This document shows positions 1 to 7,341 of a stretch of 32,855 bases of DNA, piece after piece; within the stretch, counting starts at the first letter, position 1; every line of letters starts with the position of its first letter. Origin of the DNA: Leptolyngbyaceae cyanobacterium MO_188.B28 (lineage in GTDB: Bacteria > Cyanobacteriota > Cyanobacteriia > Phormidesmidales > Phormidesmidaceae); assembly GCA_030065175.1 (NCBI GenBank), contig JASJDH010000031.1, positions 1 through 32,855 of the forward strand. The letters are read 5' to 3'. The position numbers and the translations under genes are program-made. Below the pieces are notes generated by a model. That model was not told the DNA's origin and did no database searches. It saw only the letters and a list, made by a program, of their open reading frames with translations.

Positions 1-165
1 GGAGTACATGAATGCAAAGGTTTGCCCCAAATTAGGGAGGGTAACGCGGAAGTACCAGCCTTCAAAGAAACGGCGATCGCCGCCATCCCAGTGATACCCG
101 CTGTGGGGAGTTTGCAGCGGCAGGGAGAGCGTTTGGTCCTGAGTCAAGGTCTTATAAGCATCCAT
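1..165 (-). CDS. tocopherol cyclase family protein, N-terminal 55 residues (runs off left edge)
   Basis: Reading leftward from an ATG at 165, the frame stays open to base 1 (55 codons). It contains the motif PHSGYHWDGG followed by FFEGWYFRVTLP and FAFMYS, which I recognise as the amino end of tocopherol cyclase (VTE1, Synechocystis slr1737 type). That enzyme closes the chromanol ring of tocopherols from phytylquinol precursors at membranes and plastoglobule-like bodies. The start overlaps the last 14 bases (152-165) of the metallopeptidase gene upstream, in a different frame, so the two are probably co-transcribed and perhaps translationally coupled. The family is about 350-400 residues long, so most of the gene lies outside the window. 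The family call is from motif memory and is strong; activity cannot be judged from this fragment. Confidence 0.85.
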   Translation of the reverse strand, partial: MDAYKTLTQDQTLSLPLQTPHSGYHWDGGDRRFFEGWYFRVTLPNLGQTFAFMYS

Positions 166-922
166 CGACCCACCGGGGCACATACCGCCATGCTTGTTTC
201 AGTTCGTTTCTCCAATTCTGATAGTCAGGATCCTTATCGCCGACCAAAGTCCAAAAAGTTTTGGAGTGATTCATGTGGACAGTATGGCAAAGTTCATGGA
301 TGAAGACGTAGCGAACGAGAGATTCCGGCAAAAAAAGCAATTTGTAGTTAAGGTTAATATTTTTATGGGTGGAGCAACTGCCCCAGCGCGTCTTTTGACC
401 TCGGATGGAGAGTTTATTAAAGGTCAGGTTGACCTCTTGGCTTACCTTTTGGAACCAGGGGGTAAATTCTGCGATCGCTTTTCGGCTCAGCCAAGACTTC
501 AAAGCGGCTTGGCAGGCGACAACATCGGCAATTCCTCCAGATACGATTAACTGTTTTGACTTTGTCTGTCGAATCCAGAGGCGATCGTCCGCCGCAGATT
601 GATACTTGACTTGCCAAGATTCTACGGGCGATCGCAAAACAATCTGAGTGGGTCGCTCTTCTATAAGTTCGGGAGATAGACTGCTACGATCCGCTGCGAA
701 CCGATTGATCGTTTTATGAATCCAACCTTGGCGACGACGGAGAATGTCAGGAATTTCGCGGCGATCAAATCCTGGGGGAATCACAACTTCCACGGACCCT
801 TGCCAAGAAACTTTGATGGAGACATGTTTGGCTCTGGGGCTAACGCGCACCTGATAAGCAGGTAAAGGTCGGGTAGGGGGTTCAGATAGGGGCAAAACAA
901 GCTGATTGGCTTGACAGTCCAT
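152..922 (-). CDS. YgjP-type zinc metallopeptidase (M48-like, DUF45), 256 aa
   Basis: This predicted zinc-dependent metallopeptidase belongs to the YgjP/SprT-like group, whose physiological substrates are poorly known. The zinc signature HELCH lies at residues 209-213, followed by HMNHSKTFW, where His219 is a likely third ligand. The family hallmark RGQKTRWGSCS lies at 174-184. No signal peptide or membrane segment is visible, so it is probably cytoplasmic. Length is near the family norm (about 230-260). The ATG at 922 is preceded by AAGGAT at a suitable distance. The stop overlaps the start of the tocopherol cyclase gene by 14 bases, suggesting a two-gene transcription unit, although no functional link is known to me. 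The family assignment is firm; the function is not. Confidence 0.9.
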   Translation of the reverse strand: MDCQANQLVLPLSEPPTRPLPAYQVRVSPRAKHVSIKVSWQGSVEVVIPPGFDRREIPDILRRRQGWIHKTINRFAADRSSLSPELIEERPTQIVLRSPVESWQVKYQSAADDRLWIRQTKSKQLIVSGGIADVVACQAALKSWLSRKAIAEFTPWFQKVSQEVNLTFNKLSIRGQKTRWGSCSTHKNINLNYKLLFLPESLVRYVFIHELCHTVHMNHSKTFWTLVGDKDPDYQNWRNELKQAWRYVPRWVDGCL

Positions 923-1094
923 AAATTAATCCTTGGATAGAGGTTGCCGTATTCCGTCCCTAGGCTAGTACATAAATACCATACAGCATTTCGCTGGGAT
1001 TCTTCGCTAGACGTCTGTATTGGGGAAAATCCAGCGTCCGCGTTGTCTAGCTCACAGTTCCAGTAGAAGACGGGGGATGGGTCGGTTGTAATGC

Positions 1095-1541
1095 TCATCC
1101 ACTGGAAACGAGGTCGGATTTGGCCAGGAAATCTAACAGAATAGTTTGGTGAATTTCTCCAAGGGGACGCGTTTCTTGTATCTTGGCTGAATACCGATAA
1201 CCCTGTCTCACCTCTTCTGGAGAGCAAAGTCCGAGATCTTGTCCTTCAGTCAGAACTAACTCTCCAATTGAAGGGGTTAAGGGAGCGTGGTAAACATATC
1301 GCAGCACCCGATCATCGATATAACGATTGAATAGGGTCAATGTTGGGGGCGTATATCCAATTTCTTCCCATAACTCCCGCTTAATTCCGGCGTCGGGGGA
1401 CTCCCCTTGCTCTAAATGTCCGCCGAAGAACCCCCAACATCCTGGATATGCAATGTCAGGGAAATCATCTCGCAACTGCATCAGGAAATGATTGTCTTGA
1501 TGGAGAATGGCAAGCGTCACTTCAATCCGTTGTACAGACAT
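1095..1541 (-). CDS. Nudix hydrolase, 148 aa
   Basis: A complete Nudix box is present at residues 41-63: Gly41, Glu47, Arg55-Glu56, Glu59-Glu60 and Gly62, matching the GX5EX7REUXEEXGU consensus, preceded by PGCWGFFGG. Nudix enzymes hydrolyse nucleoside diphosphates linked to another moiety, using Mg2+ held by the box glutamates. The short single-domain form with no extra specificity motif does not let me choose between housecleaning of oxidised nucleotides, sugar-nucleotide hydrolysis or other activities. It is soluble, with no signal peptide. It lies 172 bp upstream of the metallopeptidase on the same strand and 272 bp from the divergent uvrB. The spacing is too long to assume an operon with the metallopeptidase. 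Confidence 0.9.
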   Translation of the reverse strand: MSVQRIEVTLAILHQDNHFLMQLRDDFPDIAYPGCWGFFGGHLEQGESPDAGIKRELWEEIGYTPPTLTLFNRYIDDRVLRYVYHAPLTPSIGELVLTEGQDLGLCSPEEVRQGYRYSAKIQETRPLGEIHQTILLDFLAKSDLVSSG

Positions 1542-1705
1542 ACCAACTACTGAAATACTGAAAATTTCACAATCTTTGATTCTGATCGCTCATAGACAGG
1601 CAATCATGGAAAAATTCGGCATCATTGAGAATAGCTAGGTTAATTCACTCAACTCGATTGGGAAACTGTACAACCGATATCTATCTTCCTTTACCCGATT
1701 GCATA

Positions 1706-1755
1706 AGTCTAGAGTAGGCGTCTAAAGAAGCGCTGCAGGATTCATTCTCTAGACT
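1706..1755. repeat. 9-bp perfect inverted repeat upstream of uvrB
   Basis: AGTCTAGAG (1706-1714) and CTCTAGACT (1747-1755) are exact reverse complements 32 bp apart, 59 bp before the uvrB ATG. A competing, imperfect pairing exists between TAGGCGTCT (1715-1723) and AGACTGCCTA (1751-1760). It could fold in the uvrB leader RNA if transcription starts upstream, or act as DNA symmetry. The role is unknown. Confidence 0.4.
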
Positions 1756-1813
1756 GCCTAAATAGCCTCACCCGTTAATACTGTCAGCCCAGTTCCCCAA
1801 TTTTTGTCTCCCT

Positions 1814-3880
1814 ATGAAAAAATTTCACATTCAAGCTCCTTTTGAACCCACTGGCGACCAACCCAGGGCGATTGATGAACTCGTGAAATCTGTCAATGCG
1901 GGCCATCGATATCAAACCTTGTGGGGGGCGACTGGCACTGGAAAAACCCACACCGTTGCTCGAGTTATTGACACAGTGGGTAAACCAGCTCTGGTTTTGG
2001 CCCATAACAAAACTCTCGCAGCCCAACTCTGCAATGAGCTGCGGGAGTTTTTTCCGAACAATGCGGTTGAGTACTTCATCAGCTATTACGATTACTACCA
2101 ACCGGAAGCCTATGTTCCGGTGACGGATACGTATATTGCTAAAACAGCGTCTATTAACGACGAAATTGATATGCTGAGGCACTCAGCTACCCGTTCGCTA
2201 TTCGAGCGGCGGGATGTGATTGTGGTGGCCTCCATTAGTTGTATTTATGGCTTAGGGATTCCGTCGGAGTACCTGAAGGCGTCTATTCCGTTACGGGTCG
2301 GTATGGAGGTGAATCAGCGCCAGGTGCTTCGAGATCTGGCTTCGATTCAATACAATCGCAATGACCTCGATTTGGGGCGAGGTCGATTTCGGGTTAAGGG
2401 GGATGTTCTGGAGGTGGGTCCCGCCTACGAAGATCGCGTTATCCGGATTGAATTCTTTGGGGATGAAATCGATGCTATCCGTTACGTTGACCCAATTACC
2501 GGATCGACGCTTCAGAGTATGGATGCGCTGAATATTTACCCGGCCCGTCACTTCGTCACCCCTGACGATAATCTCCAGTCTGCTTGTCAAGCGATTGAGG
2601 AAGAGCTAAAAGATCGGCTGCAGGATCTTGAAACGAAAGGCAAACTGTTGGAAGCCCAGCGATTGGAGCAGCGCACCCGTTATGATTTGGAGATGTTGCG
2701 GGAAGTCGGTTACTGTAACGGCGTAGAAAACTATGCTCGCCATCTGGCAGGGCGGGCGGCGGGCTCGCCGCCTGAATGTCTGATCGATTATTTTCCCAAG
2801 GATTGGTTATTAGTCATTGATGAGTCCCATGTTTCCATTCCTCAAATTCGAGGCATGTACAACGGCGATCACTCCCGCAAAATGACTCTGATTGAGCATG
2901 GTTTCCGGTTGCCTAGCGCAGCCGATAACCGTCCCCTCAAAGCAGAAGAATTCTGGGACAAAGTTAATCAATGCATTTTTGTTTCCGCCACCCCGGGCGC
3001 ATGGGAGTTTGAGCAGTCTGAAGGCCAATTTGAGGCGAATCAGGAGACGGGCGACGAAGGGAAGAAATCCTATATTCGGGGGACGGGGCATGTGGCGTTG
3101 CAGGTGATTCGACCGACGGGGGTGGTGGACCCGGAAATTTTTGTGCGGCCTACCGAAGGGCAGGTGGACGATCTGCTGGGAGAAATCCGGGAACGGGTGC
3201 TAAAGCAGGAGCGCACACTGGTGACCACCTTAACCAAACGCATGGCGGAAGATCTGACCGAATATTTTGAGGAGCATGGTGTTCGGGTCCGCTATCTCCA
3301 CTCTGAGATCCATTCCATTGAGCGGATTGAAATTCTCCAGGATCTGCGGGAGGGTAATTTTGATGTGCTGGTGGGGGTCAACCTACTGCGGGAAGGTTTG
3401 GATCTTCCGGAAGTCTCCCTGGTGGCGATTCTAGATGCTGATAAGGAGGGGTTTCTGCGGGCGGAGCGATCGCTGATTCAAACCATCGGACGGGCGGCCC
3501 GTCATGTTCAGGGGAAAGCGATCCTCTACGCCGACACCCTCACCGACAGCATGGCTAATGCGATTGATCAAACCGAATGGCGTCGCGCCCAGCAATTGGC
3601 CTATAACGAAAAACACGGTATTATCCCGAAACCCATTGTTCGAAAACGCAATAACGCTATTTTGTCTTTCCTAGAGGTTTCCCGGCGACTCAACGCCCAG
3701 GAACTTGAGATTGCCTATGAACAAAGCGATGATCTGCCGCTAGAAGGCATTCCCGATTTAATTGTGCAGCTCGAAGCTCAGATGAAAGAAGCGGCGAAAA
3801 ACCTGGAGTTTGAAGAAGCAGCAAAGTGTCGCGACCGGATTAAGCATTTGCGGGATAGGCTTGTGGGGAGGAGGACTTAA
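1814..3880 (+). CDS. uvrB: UvrB, excinuclease ABC subunit B, 688 aa
   Basis: UvrB is the damage-verifying helicase-like subunit of bacterial nucleotide excision repair. It is loaded by UvrA and recruits UvrC for incision. Visible elements in order: the N-terminal [10 protein letters not shown] signature; Walker A GATGTGKT at residues 38-45; the damage-clamping beta-hairpin around [12 protein letters not shown]; the DESH box; SATPG at 391-395; the [10 protein letters not shown] and IGRAARH helicase motifs; and a C-terminal UVR coiled-coil domain (about 645-680) used for UvrC contact. Relative to E. coli UvrB, about 20 extra residues (roughly 406-428) follow the SATPG motif. The ATG start fits the family N-terminus, although no good ribosome-binding site is seen. 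No cyanobacterial LexA box is evident upstream. uvrA and uvrC are not in the window. Confidence 0.98.
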   Translation: MKKFHIQAPFEPTGDQPRAIDELVKSVNAGHRYQTLWGATGTGKTHTVARVIDTVGKPALVLAHNKTLAAQLCNELREFFPNNAVEYFISYYDYYQPEAYVPVTDTYIAKTASINDEIDMLRHSATRSLFERRDVIVVASISCIYGLGIPSEYLKASIPLRVGMEVNQRQVLRDLASIQYNRNDLDLGRGRFRVKGDVLEVGPAYEDRVIRIEFFGDEIDAIRYVDPITGSTLQSMDALNIYPARHFVTPDDNLQSACQAIEEELKDRLQDLETKGKLLEAQRLEQRTRYDLEMLREVGYCNGVENYARHLAGRAAGSPPECLIDYFPKDWLLVIDESHVSIPQIRGMYNGDHSRKMTLIEHGFRLPSAADNRPLKAEEFWDKVNQCIFVSATPGAWEFEQSEGQFEANQETGDEGKKSYIRGTGHVALQVIRPTGVVDPEIFVRPTEGQVDDLLGEIRERVLKQERTLVTTLTKRMAEDLTEYFEEHGVRVRYLHSEIHSIERIEILQDLREGNFDVLVGVNLLREGLDLPEVSLVAILDADKEGFLRAERSLIQTIGRAARHVQGKAILYADTLTDSMANAIDQTEWRRAQQLAYNEKHGIIPKPIVRKRNNAILSFLEVSRRLNAQELEIAYEQSDDLPLEGIPDLIVQLEAQMKEAAKNLEFEEAAKCRDRIKHLRDRLVGRRT

Positions 3881-3916
3881 GTGATTCGCGTCAAAATAAA
3901 GTCCAAGTAAAAGACA

Positions 3917-3948
3917 GTGGGTGAGTGGATGGGTGGATGAGTGGATGG
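3917..3948. repeat. octanucleotide tandem repeat (GTGGATGR, four units)
   Basis: Four consecutive 8-mers read GTGGGTGA, GTGGATGG, GTGGATGA and GTGGATGG, between uvrB and the next repeats. This is a short degenerate tandem array with no coding potential, of the low-complexity kind common in repeat-rich cyanobacterial intergenic DNA. Confidence 0.7.
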
Positions 3949-3965
3949 GATGTATTTATCTGTAG

Positions 3966-3985
3966 ATCCCTCAGGGTAGAGGGAT
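3966..3985. terminator. candidate terminator hairpin between convergent uvrB and ABC permease
   Basis: ATCCCTC (3966-3972) pairs perfectly with GAGGGAT (3979-3985) around a 6-base loop, 85 bp after the uvrB stop. On the plus strand it is followed by GTTAGATTTTGG, a moderately T-rich stretch. It sits between two convergent genes, which suits a terminator, but the U-tract is weak. Confidence 0.35.
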
Positions 3986-4016
3986 GTTAGATTTTGGATT
4001 TGAGCTTTTCCATCTT

Positions 4017-4063
4017 CCCCTGCTTCCCCTGCTCCCTCATTTTCCCCTCTCCCCCTCTCCCCC
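4017..4063. repeat. polypyrimidine tract, G-rich on the permease mRNA strand
   Basis: C-runs of 4, 4, 3, 4, 5 and 5 bases are separated by short T-containing spacers. Read on the minus strand, this begins 11 bases after the permease stop and gives four G-runs of at least three within short loops (4034-4063), a sequence able to form a G-quadruplex in RNA or DNA. A similar tract follows the Tab2-like gene. Confidence 0.55.
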
Positions 4064-4073
4064 TATCCACTTC

Positions 4074-4904
4074 TTATCCTTTCAATCCGCTCCCCGACTC
4101 CGTCGGGACGATATAGCGCTGCATGGCGACGAAGAACGCCACCACTGGGGCGATGGAAATCACTGATCCGGCGGCGATGAGGCGCCAGTCTAGGGAAAAA
4201 CTGCCAGCCAGCCGCTGGACTCCAAGGGGAAGGGTAAAGTAAGTTTGGTCGGTTAATACAATCAGCGGCCAGAGAAAGTCACTCCAGGAGCCAATAAAGA
4301 CGAAGATGGCCAGGGTTACTAGTGCTGGGCGCACTGACGGCAGCATGACAGACCACCAAATGCCGAGTTCAGAGCATCCATCCATGCGAGCCGCCTCTTC
4401 GAGTTCCTTAGGCACTCCTTGGAATGCCTGACGCAATAGAAAAATGCCAAAGGCGGATGAGATGGACGGGAAGATGACGCCCAAATAGGTGTTTTGCAGC
4501 CCCAGTTGCACGGTCAGAATGTAGAGCGGAATCATCACAATCTGAAACGGGATCATGATGGTGGAGACAATCAGGGAAAAAATCACCTCCCGTCCCTGGA
4601 ATGACAACCGCGCCAGCGGATAGGCGGCTAACGAACAAAAGACCAGGTTCAGAATGACCGTCAGAATCGCCACTAAGCCGCTGTTAAAAAAATAGCGGCC
4701 AAACGGATTGGTCCGCCAAACCTCTATAAAGTTGTTCAGCGTTGGCTCAGTCGGCCAAAACTGAGGCGGAATCTGAAAAATATTTTCCGTCGGCGACTTA
4801 AATGCCGTGCTGACCAGCCACATTAACGGCAAAAGCATGACGAGCGCGATCGCCGCTAGCAGCCCATACATTCCCACCAACCGCCAACCAGAAAGCCTTT
4901 TCAT
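4074..4904 (-). CDS. carbohydrate ABC transporter permease, MalG type, 276 aa
   Basis: This is an inner-membrane permease of a sugar-type ABC importer. Six hydrophobic segments are visible (about residues 8-32, 72-98, 106-132, 138-160, 190-215, 240-262). The cytoplasmic EAA loop (EEAARMDGCSELG...MLPS, about 169-190), which docks on the ATPase subunit, is intact. Length matches MalG/LacG homologues. The usual partners (solute-binding protein, MalF-type permease, MalK-type ATPase) are absent on both sides, so it is an orphan within this window. Such scattered sugar-transport genes do occur in cyanobacteria. Its upstream DNA (4905-5295) consists almost entirely of heptad repeats, a MITE-like element and a C-rich tract, and no ribosome-binding site is obvious before the ATG. 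Substrate cannot be inferred. Confidence 0.92.
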   Translation of the reverse strand: MKRLSGWRLVGMYGLLAAIALVMLLPLMWLVSTAFKSPTENIFQIPPQFWPTEPTLNNFIEVWRTNPFGRYFFNSGLVAILTVILNLVFCSLAAYPLARLSFQGREVIFSLIVSTIMIPFQIVMIPLYILTVQLGLQNTYLGVIFPSISSAFGIFLLRQAFQGVPKELEEAARMDGCSELGIWWSVMLPSVRPALVTLAIFVFIGSWSDFLWPLIVLTDQTYFTLPLGVQRLAGSFSLDWRLIAAGSVISIAPVVAFFVAMQRYIVPTESGSGLKG

Positions 4905-4920
4905 TTTCCAGGAAGTTTAG

Positions 4921-4979
4921 ATTTTAGATTTTGGATTTTGGATTTTGGTCATGGGTCATGGGTTACTTATTACTTGTTA
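4921..4979. repeat. heptanucleotide tandem repeat array, left part
   Basis: The bases parse exactly into 7-mers: ATTTTAG, three ATTTTGG, two TCATGGG, TTACTTA, TTACTTG, then TTA. This resembles the short tandemly repeated heptamers (STRR) described in filamentous cyanobacteria, but with other heptamer sequences. The array is interrupted at 4980 by the MITE-like element and resumes after it. Confidence 0.75.
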
Positions 4980-5140
4980 GGTGATTTCTGAGAATAAATT
5001 TACCAAAATGGGACCGTCCCCTCTTGGGAGGGGTTTGGGGGGTGGGTTAGCCGGGATACATCAGATAAACCCACCCCTAACCCCTCCCAAGAGGGGAAAT
5101 GGATAGAATTTTCGTGGTAGTTTCTTTCCTGGAAATCACC
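4980..5140. mobile_element. MITE-like non-autonomous element, 161 bp, with 10-bp target duplication
   Basis: The element starts with GGTGATTTC (4980-4988) and ends with its exact reverse complement GAAATCACC (5132-5140). Inside are two long near-perfect inverted arms, 5018-5048 and 5068-5096, containing CCCCTCTTGGGAGGGG and its complement around a loop of about 19 bases. It is flanked by an identical 10-bp direct repeat TTACTTGTTA (4970-4979 and 5141-5150), as expected for a target-site duplication. It has no coding capacity, so it would need a transposase in trans. The long duplication would fit an IS4-like enzyme (inference). The direct repeat lies inside a heptad array, so part of its identity could come from the repeat itself. 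Confidence 0.75.
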
Positions 5141-5175
5141 TTACTTGTTACTTTTCATTGGATTTTGGATTGGGT
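5141..5175. repeat. heptanucleotide tandem repeat array, right part
   Basis: The DNA after the MITE-like element again parses as 7-mers: TTACTTG, TTACTTT, TCATTGG, ATTTTGG, ATTGGGT. Joining it to the left part, with one copy of the 10-bp duplication removed, restores a continuous heptad array, which supports insertion of the element into a pre-existing repeat. Confidence 0.65.
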
Positions 5176-5220
5176 TTCTTTCCCGTTCCCCCTTTCCTTT
5201 TTTCTTCCCATCCTCCCTAA

Positions 5221-5238
5221 GACGCAATATATTGCGTC
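5221..5238. repeat. 18-bp perfect palindrome GACGCAATATATTGCGTC
   Basis: The sequence is identical to its own reverse complement and is followed by TCTACA. From memory, palindromes of this form (GACGC...GCGTCTCTAC) are dispersed in many intergenic regions of filamentous cyanobacteria. It lies between C-rich tracts downstream of the Tab2-like gene. It could be a small mobile repeat remnant or a hairpin in RNA. Confidence 0.65.
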
Positions 5239-5248
5239 TCTACATCTT

Positions 5249-5278
5249 CCCCATCCCCCCCATCCCCCCCATCTCCCC
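5249..5278. repeat. C-rich tract with G-quadruplex potential on the minus strand
   Basis: C-runs of 4, 7, 7 and 4 bases are separated by AT, AT and ATCT. On the minus strand this gives four G-runs of at least four with 2-4-base loops, a canonical G-quadruplex pattern. It begins 17 bases past the stop of the minus-strand Tab2-like gene, so it would lie in that mRNA's 3' tail. Confidence 0.65.
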
Positions 5279-5295
5279 TGCTCCCTTCCCTTGCT

Positions 5296-6159
5296 CTACC
5301 CCAATTCCACTTCCCGCAATAGCCAAAAGCCAGCAAAGGTCTCGGATTTGGGATCGGTTTGAACGGCGAGGAAGTGAACCTGATTGGCTTTTTGTTTGGC
5401 GGCTTCGAAATTGGCGGCTTCCGCCGCGATGTCTTCGCTGATGATGTCAGCTAGAATCCAACAATCCGTTACGCCAGTTTCTAATAGCAGGCGGCTAGGC
5501 GCGGTAAGCTTAGCCTTCAGATGGCTAAGCTCCAGGCCAGACATCCAACCGGCCAACGGCAGCGCCCGCTGAGAGTAGACAATCACACCAGGGATACGGT
5601 CGTCTGAGGAGACGCCCGCCATTTCTAGGGGAAAAGATTCGCCAAAATCGATGGACCATTCGGGTAGGTCGGCAAAGGCGCTAGCTTCTAGGGTGACGAA
5701 GGCCCATTGTTGGCCCAACAGAGCGTCGGGCAGAGGGCTTGGGGAAATCGGCGTCGTGGTGATAAATGGAGTTTGAGACGGTTCGTATCCAGGTTCTTTG
5801 GGATATACCTCTTGATTGCGGTGATCTAACCATTGCTGTAGCGCCAGTGTGCGGCGGCTGAGTTTGGCGGGGATGCCTAATGCTTCGCAGCCGCGGGTAA
5901 TCATATTGCGCATTTGGTATCGGAAGAAGCGGATTTGACTGGGGGGCTGGGGGGCTTGCGCGATCGCCTCCTCCAATGCGCTCTTTAACTGAATCGAATT
6001 CACCTCTGAACTAGAGACGAATTTACTAAACTGAAACAGGGATTCAGGATCAGTCGTAATGTCCTGAATCCCTTCGCACACCAGAATTTCCCATCGTTTC
6101 TTCTGGTTTTCGTCAAAAATTGGCCTTGAGTAGAAATCTAACTCCCAAACTGTACCCAT
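5296..6159 (-). CDS. Tab2/Atab2 family RNA-binding protein, 287 aa
   Basis: The N-terminal WELDFYSRPIFDENQKKRWE and C-terminal LPLAGWMSGLEL plus FWLLREVEL blocks identify the Tab2/Atab2 family (formerly DUF1092), found in cyanobacteria and chloroplasts. In Chlamydomonas and Arabidopsis its members bind RNA and activate translation of photosystem I (psaB) messages. The cyanobacterial protein is presumed to act in photosystem biogenesis, which is inference here. It is soluble, with no signal peptide, and near the usual length. The ATG at 6159 is the only sensible start. It shares its strand with the S1 protein upstream, 247 bp away. Its 3' flank is a G-rich transcript tract plus dispersed repeats. 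Confidence 0.9.
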   Translation of the reverse strand: MGTVWELDFYSRPIFDENQKKRWEILVCEGIQDITTDPESLFQFSKFVSSSEVNSIQLKSALEEAIAQAPQPPSQIRFFRYQMRNMITRGCEALGIPAKLSRRTLALQQWLDHRNQEVYPKEPGYEPSQTPFITTTPISPSPLPDALLGQQWAFVTLEASAFADLPEWSIDFGESFPLEMAGVSSDDRIPGVIVYSQRALPLAGWMSGLELSHLKAKLTAPSRLLLETGVTDCWILADIISEDIAAEAANFEAAKQKANQVHFLAVQTDPKSETFAGFWLLREVELG

Positions 6160-6406
6160 ACCTAACCACTCTCAAGAGTAAAGCAAGACAGACTGGATGC
6201 TGCCCATTTACTCAGTATCCCGAACTTTAGACGTTAATTCATAGCTTTCCAGAAAACTCCTTTTTCTGAGACTAATCTTATGGGGCAAGTATTTATCAGG
6301 GAAATAGTCCCCGAGGAGGGGGAAGCTTTAGAGCAGACAGGAGTCCGAAGAAAATTGGCTGCTGACTTCTTCGCAGAAATCATGACTGGCCAATGTTAAA
6401 AGTCAG

Positions 6407-7282
6407 TTAAAAATCGCTCTCGGCTAAGAGTTTACCGATTTCCTTAATTCGATTCTCTACATCAGCCATCACTCCAGGCAAATCCTGGAGAATTTCCCCC
6501 GGATATTTTTCTAAGACCTTAGTGGACAGGGAAATGCGGTGTTTAATGTCATCAATATTAATGATGACTGCTTTGATCGATTGCCCGACGGAAAGCACAT
6601 TGGGAAGCGAGGAGACATAATTCTTGCTGACTTGGTTGATATGGAGCAATCCGGTTACGCCGTCAAACTCCACAAAGGCTCCAAAGGGCCTGATATTGGC
6701 AACGGTCCCTTCGATTAATTGGCCCCGCTCCAGACGACTCATCGCCGCCGCCCGAACTGCCGTCCGCTGGGAGAGGATCACGCGCTTTTTCTCTGGATCA
6801 ACTTCCAATAAGGTGACTAAGACGGTTTGTCCCACCAGTCCCTCAAGGTCCTCGGCCGCTATCAGATGAGAGCGAGGAATAAACCCCTTAAGCCCTTCAA
6901 CAAAGGCGGTGACTCCGCCTTTGTTGACCCCATTGATTTTGACTTCAAGGGTTTCATTATTCGCTTGCATCTCAGCCAACTTTTTCCACAGGCGTTTTAG
7001 CTCCAGCCGACGGATAGACAAGAGCACCTGTCCATTCGCATCCTGATCGCGAATGATTAAAAATTTTCGCTCCGAATCCAGCGGCACAACCTCTGCTAAG
7101 TCAACATCTCGCTTCAGCGACGCTTCCACTATGGGCAAGAATGCTGCTGATTTCCCCCCAATGTCTATATAAGCTCCTTCAGCGCCATGGCTGAATACCT
7201 TACCTTGCACGACACTTCCCTTTTGGAACTGATAGTCATGCTGTTCCAGAGCTTTAGCAAAATCTTCAGCTGAAAACGTCAA
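6407..7282 (-). CDS. S1-domain RNA-binding protein (ribosomal protein S1 homologue, Rps1b-like), 291 aa
   Basis: Three S1 (OB-fold) repeats are visible at about residues 22-95, 110-178 and 188-258. The last is the most canonical (GQLIEGTVANIRPFGAFVEFDGVTGLLHI). Cyanobacteria carry two short three-repeat S1 proteins. The N-terminus (FSAEDFAKALEQHDYQF) looks to me more like the second one (Rps1b/Nbp1, Synechocystis slr1984 type) than the main ribosomal S1. Such proteins bind U-rich mRNA leaders and may help initiation. The start is TTG at 7282, chosen because GGGAGG at 7291-7296 lies 8 bases upstream and no alternative in-frame start precedes it. It is 59 bp downstream of the dienelactone hydrolase gene, on the same strand. 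Confidence 0.88.
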   Translation of the reverse strand: MTFSAEDFAKALEQHDYQFQKGSVVQGKVFSHGAEGAYIDIGGKSAAFLPIVEASLKRDVDLAEVVPLDSERKFLIIRDQDANGQVLLSIRRLELKRLWKKLAEMQANNETLEVKINGVNKGGVTAFVEGLKGFIPRSHLIAAEDLEGLVGQTVLVTLLEVDPEKKRVILSQRTAVRAAAMSRLERGQLIEGTVANIRPFGAFVEFDGVTGLLHINQVSKNYVSSLPNVLSVGQSIKAVIINIDDIKHRISLSTKVLEKYPGEILQDLPGVMADVENRIKEIGKLLAESDF

Positions 7283-7290
7283 ATTAATAA

Positions 7291-7296
7291 CCTCCC
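7291..7296 (-). promoter_or_regulatory. Shine-Dalgarno site fixing the TTG start of the S1 protein
   Basis: GGGAGG on the minus strand lies 8 bases before the TTG at 7282. The frame upstream of this TTG contains no ATG, GTG or TTG before the site, so the motif decides the start. Confidence 0.7.
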
Positions 7297-7341
7297 AATC
7301 ATCGGGCAGTCAGTTTCTCAAGTATAAATCACAGTCCTAAA

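Noticed and set aside
781-1227. 148-aa minus-strand ORF between the metallopeptidase and Nudix genes
   Set aside because: It overlaps both well-supported genes in another frame and shows no recognisable motif.
1542-1813. SOS (LexA) box upstream of uvrB
   Set aside because: A TGTAC half-site occurs near 1668 but no second half at the right spacing for the cyanobacterial LexA consensus.
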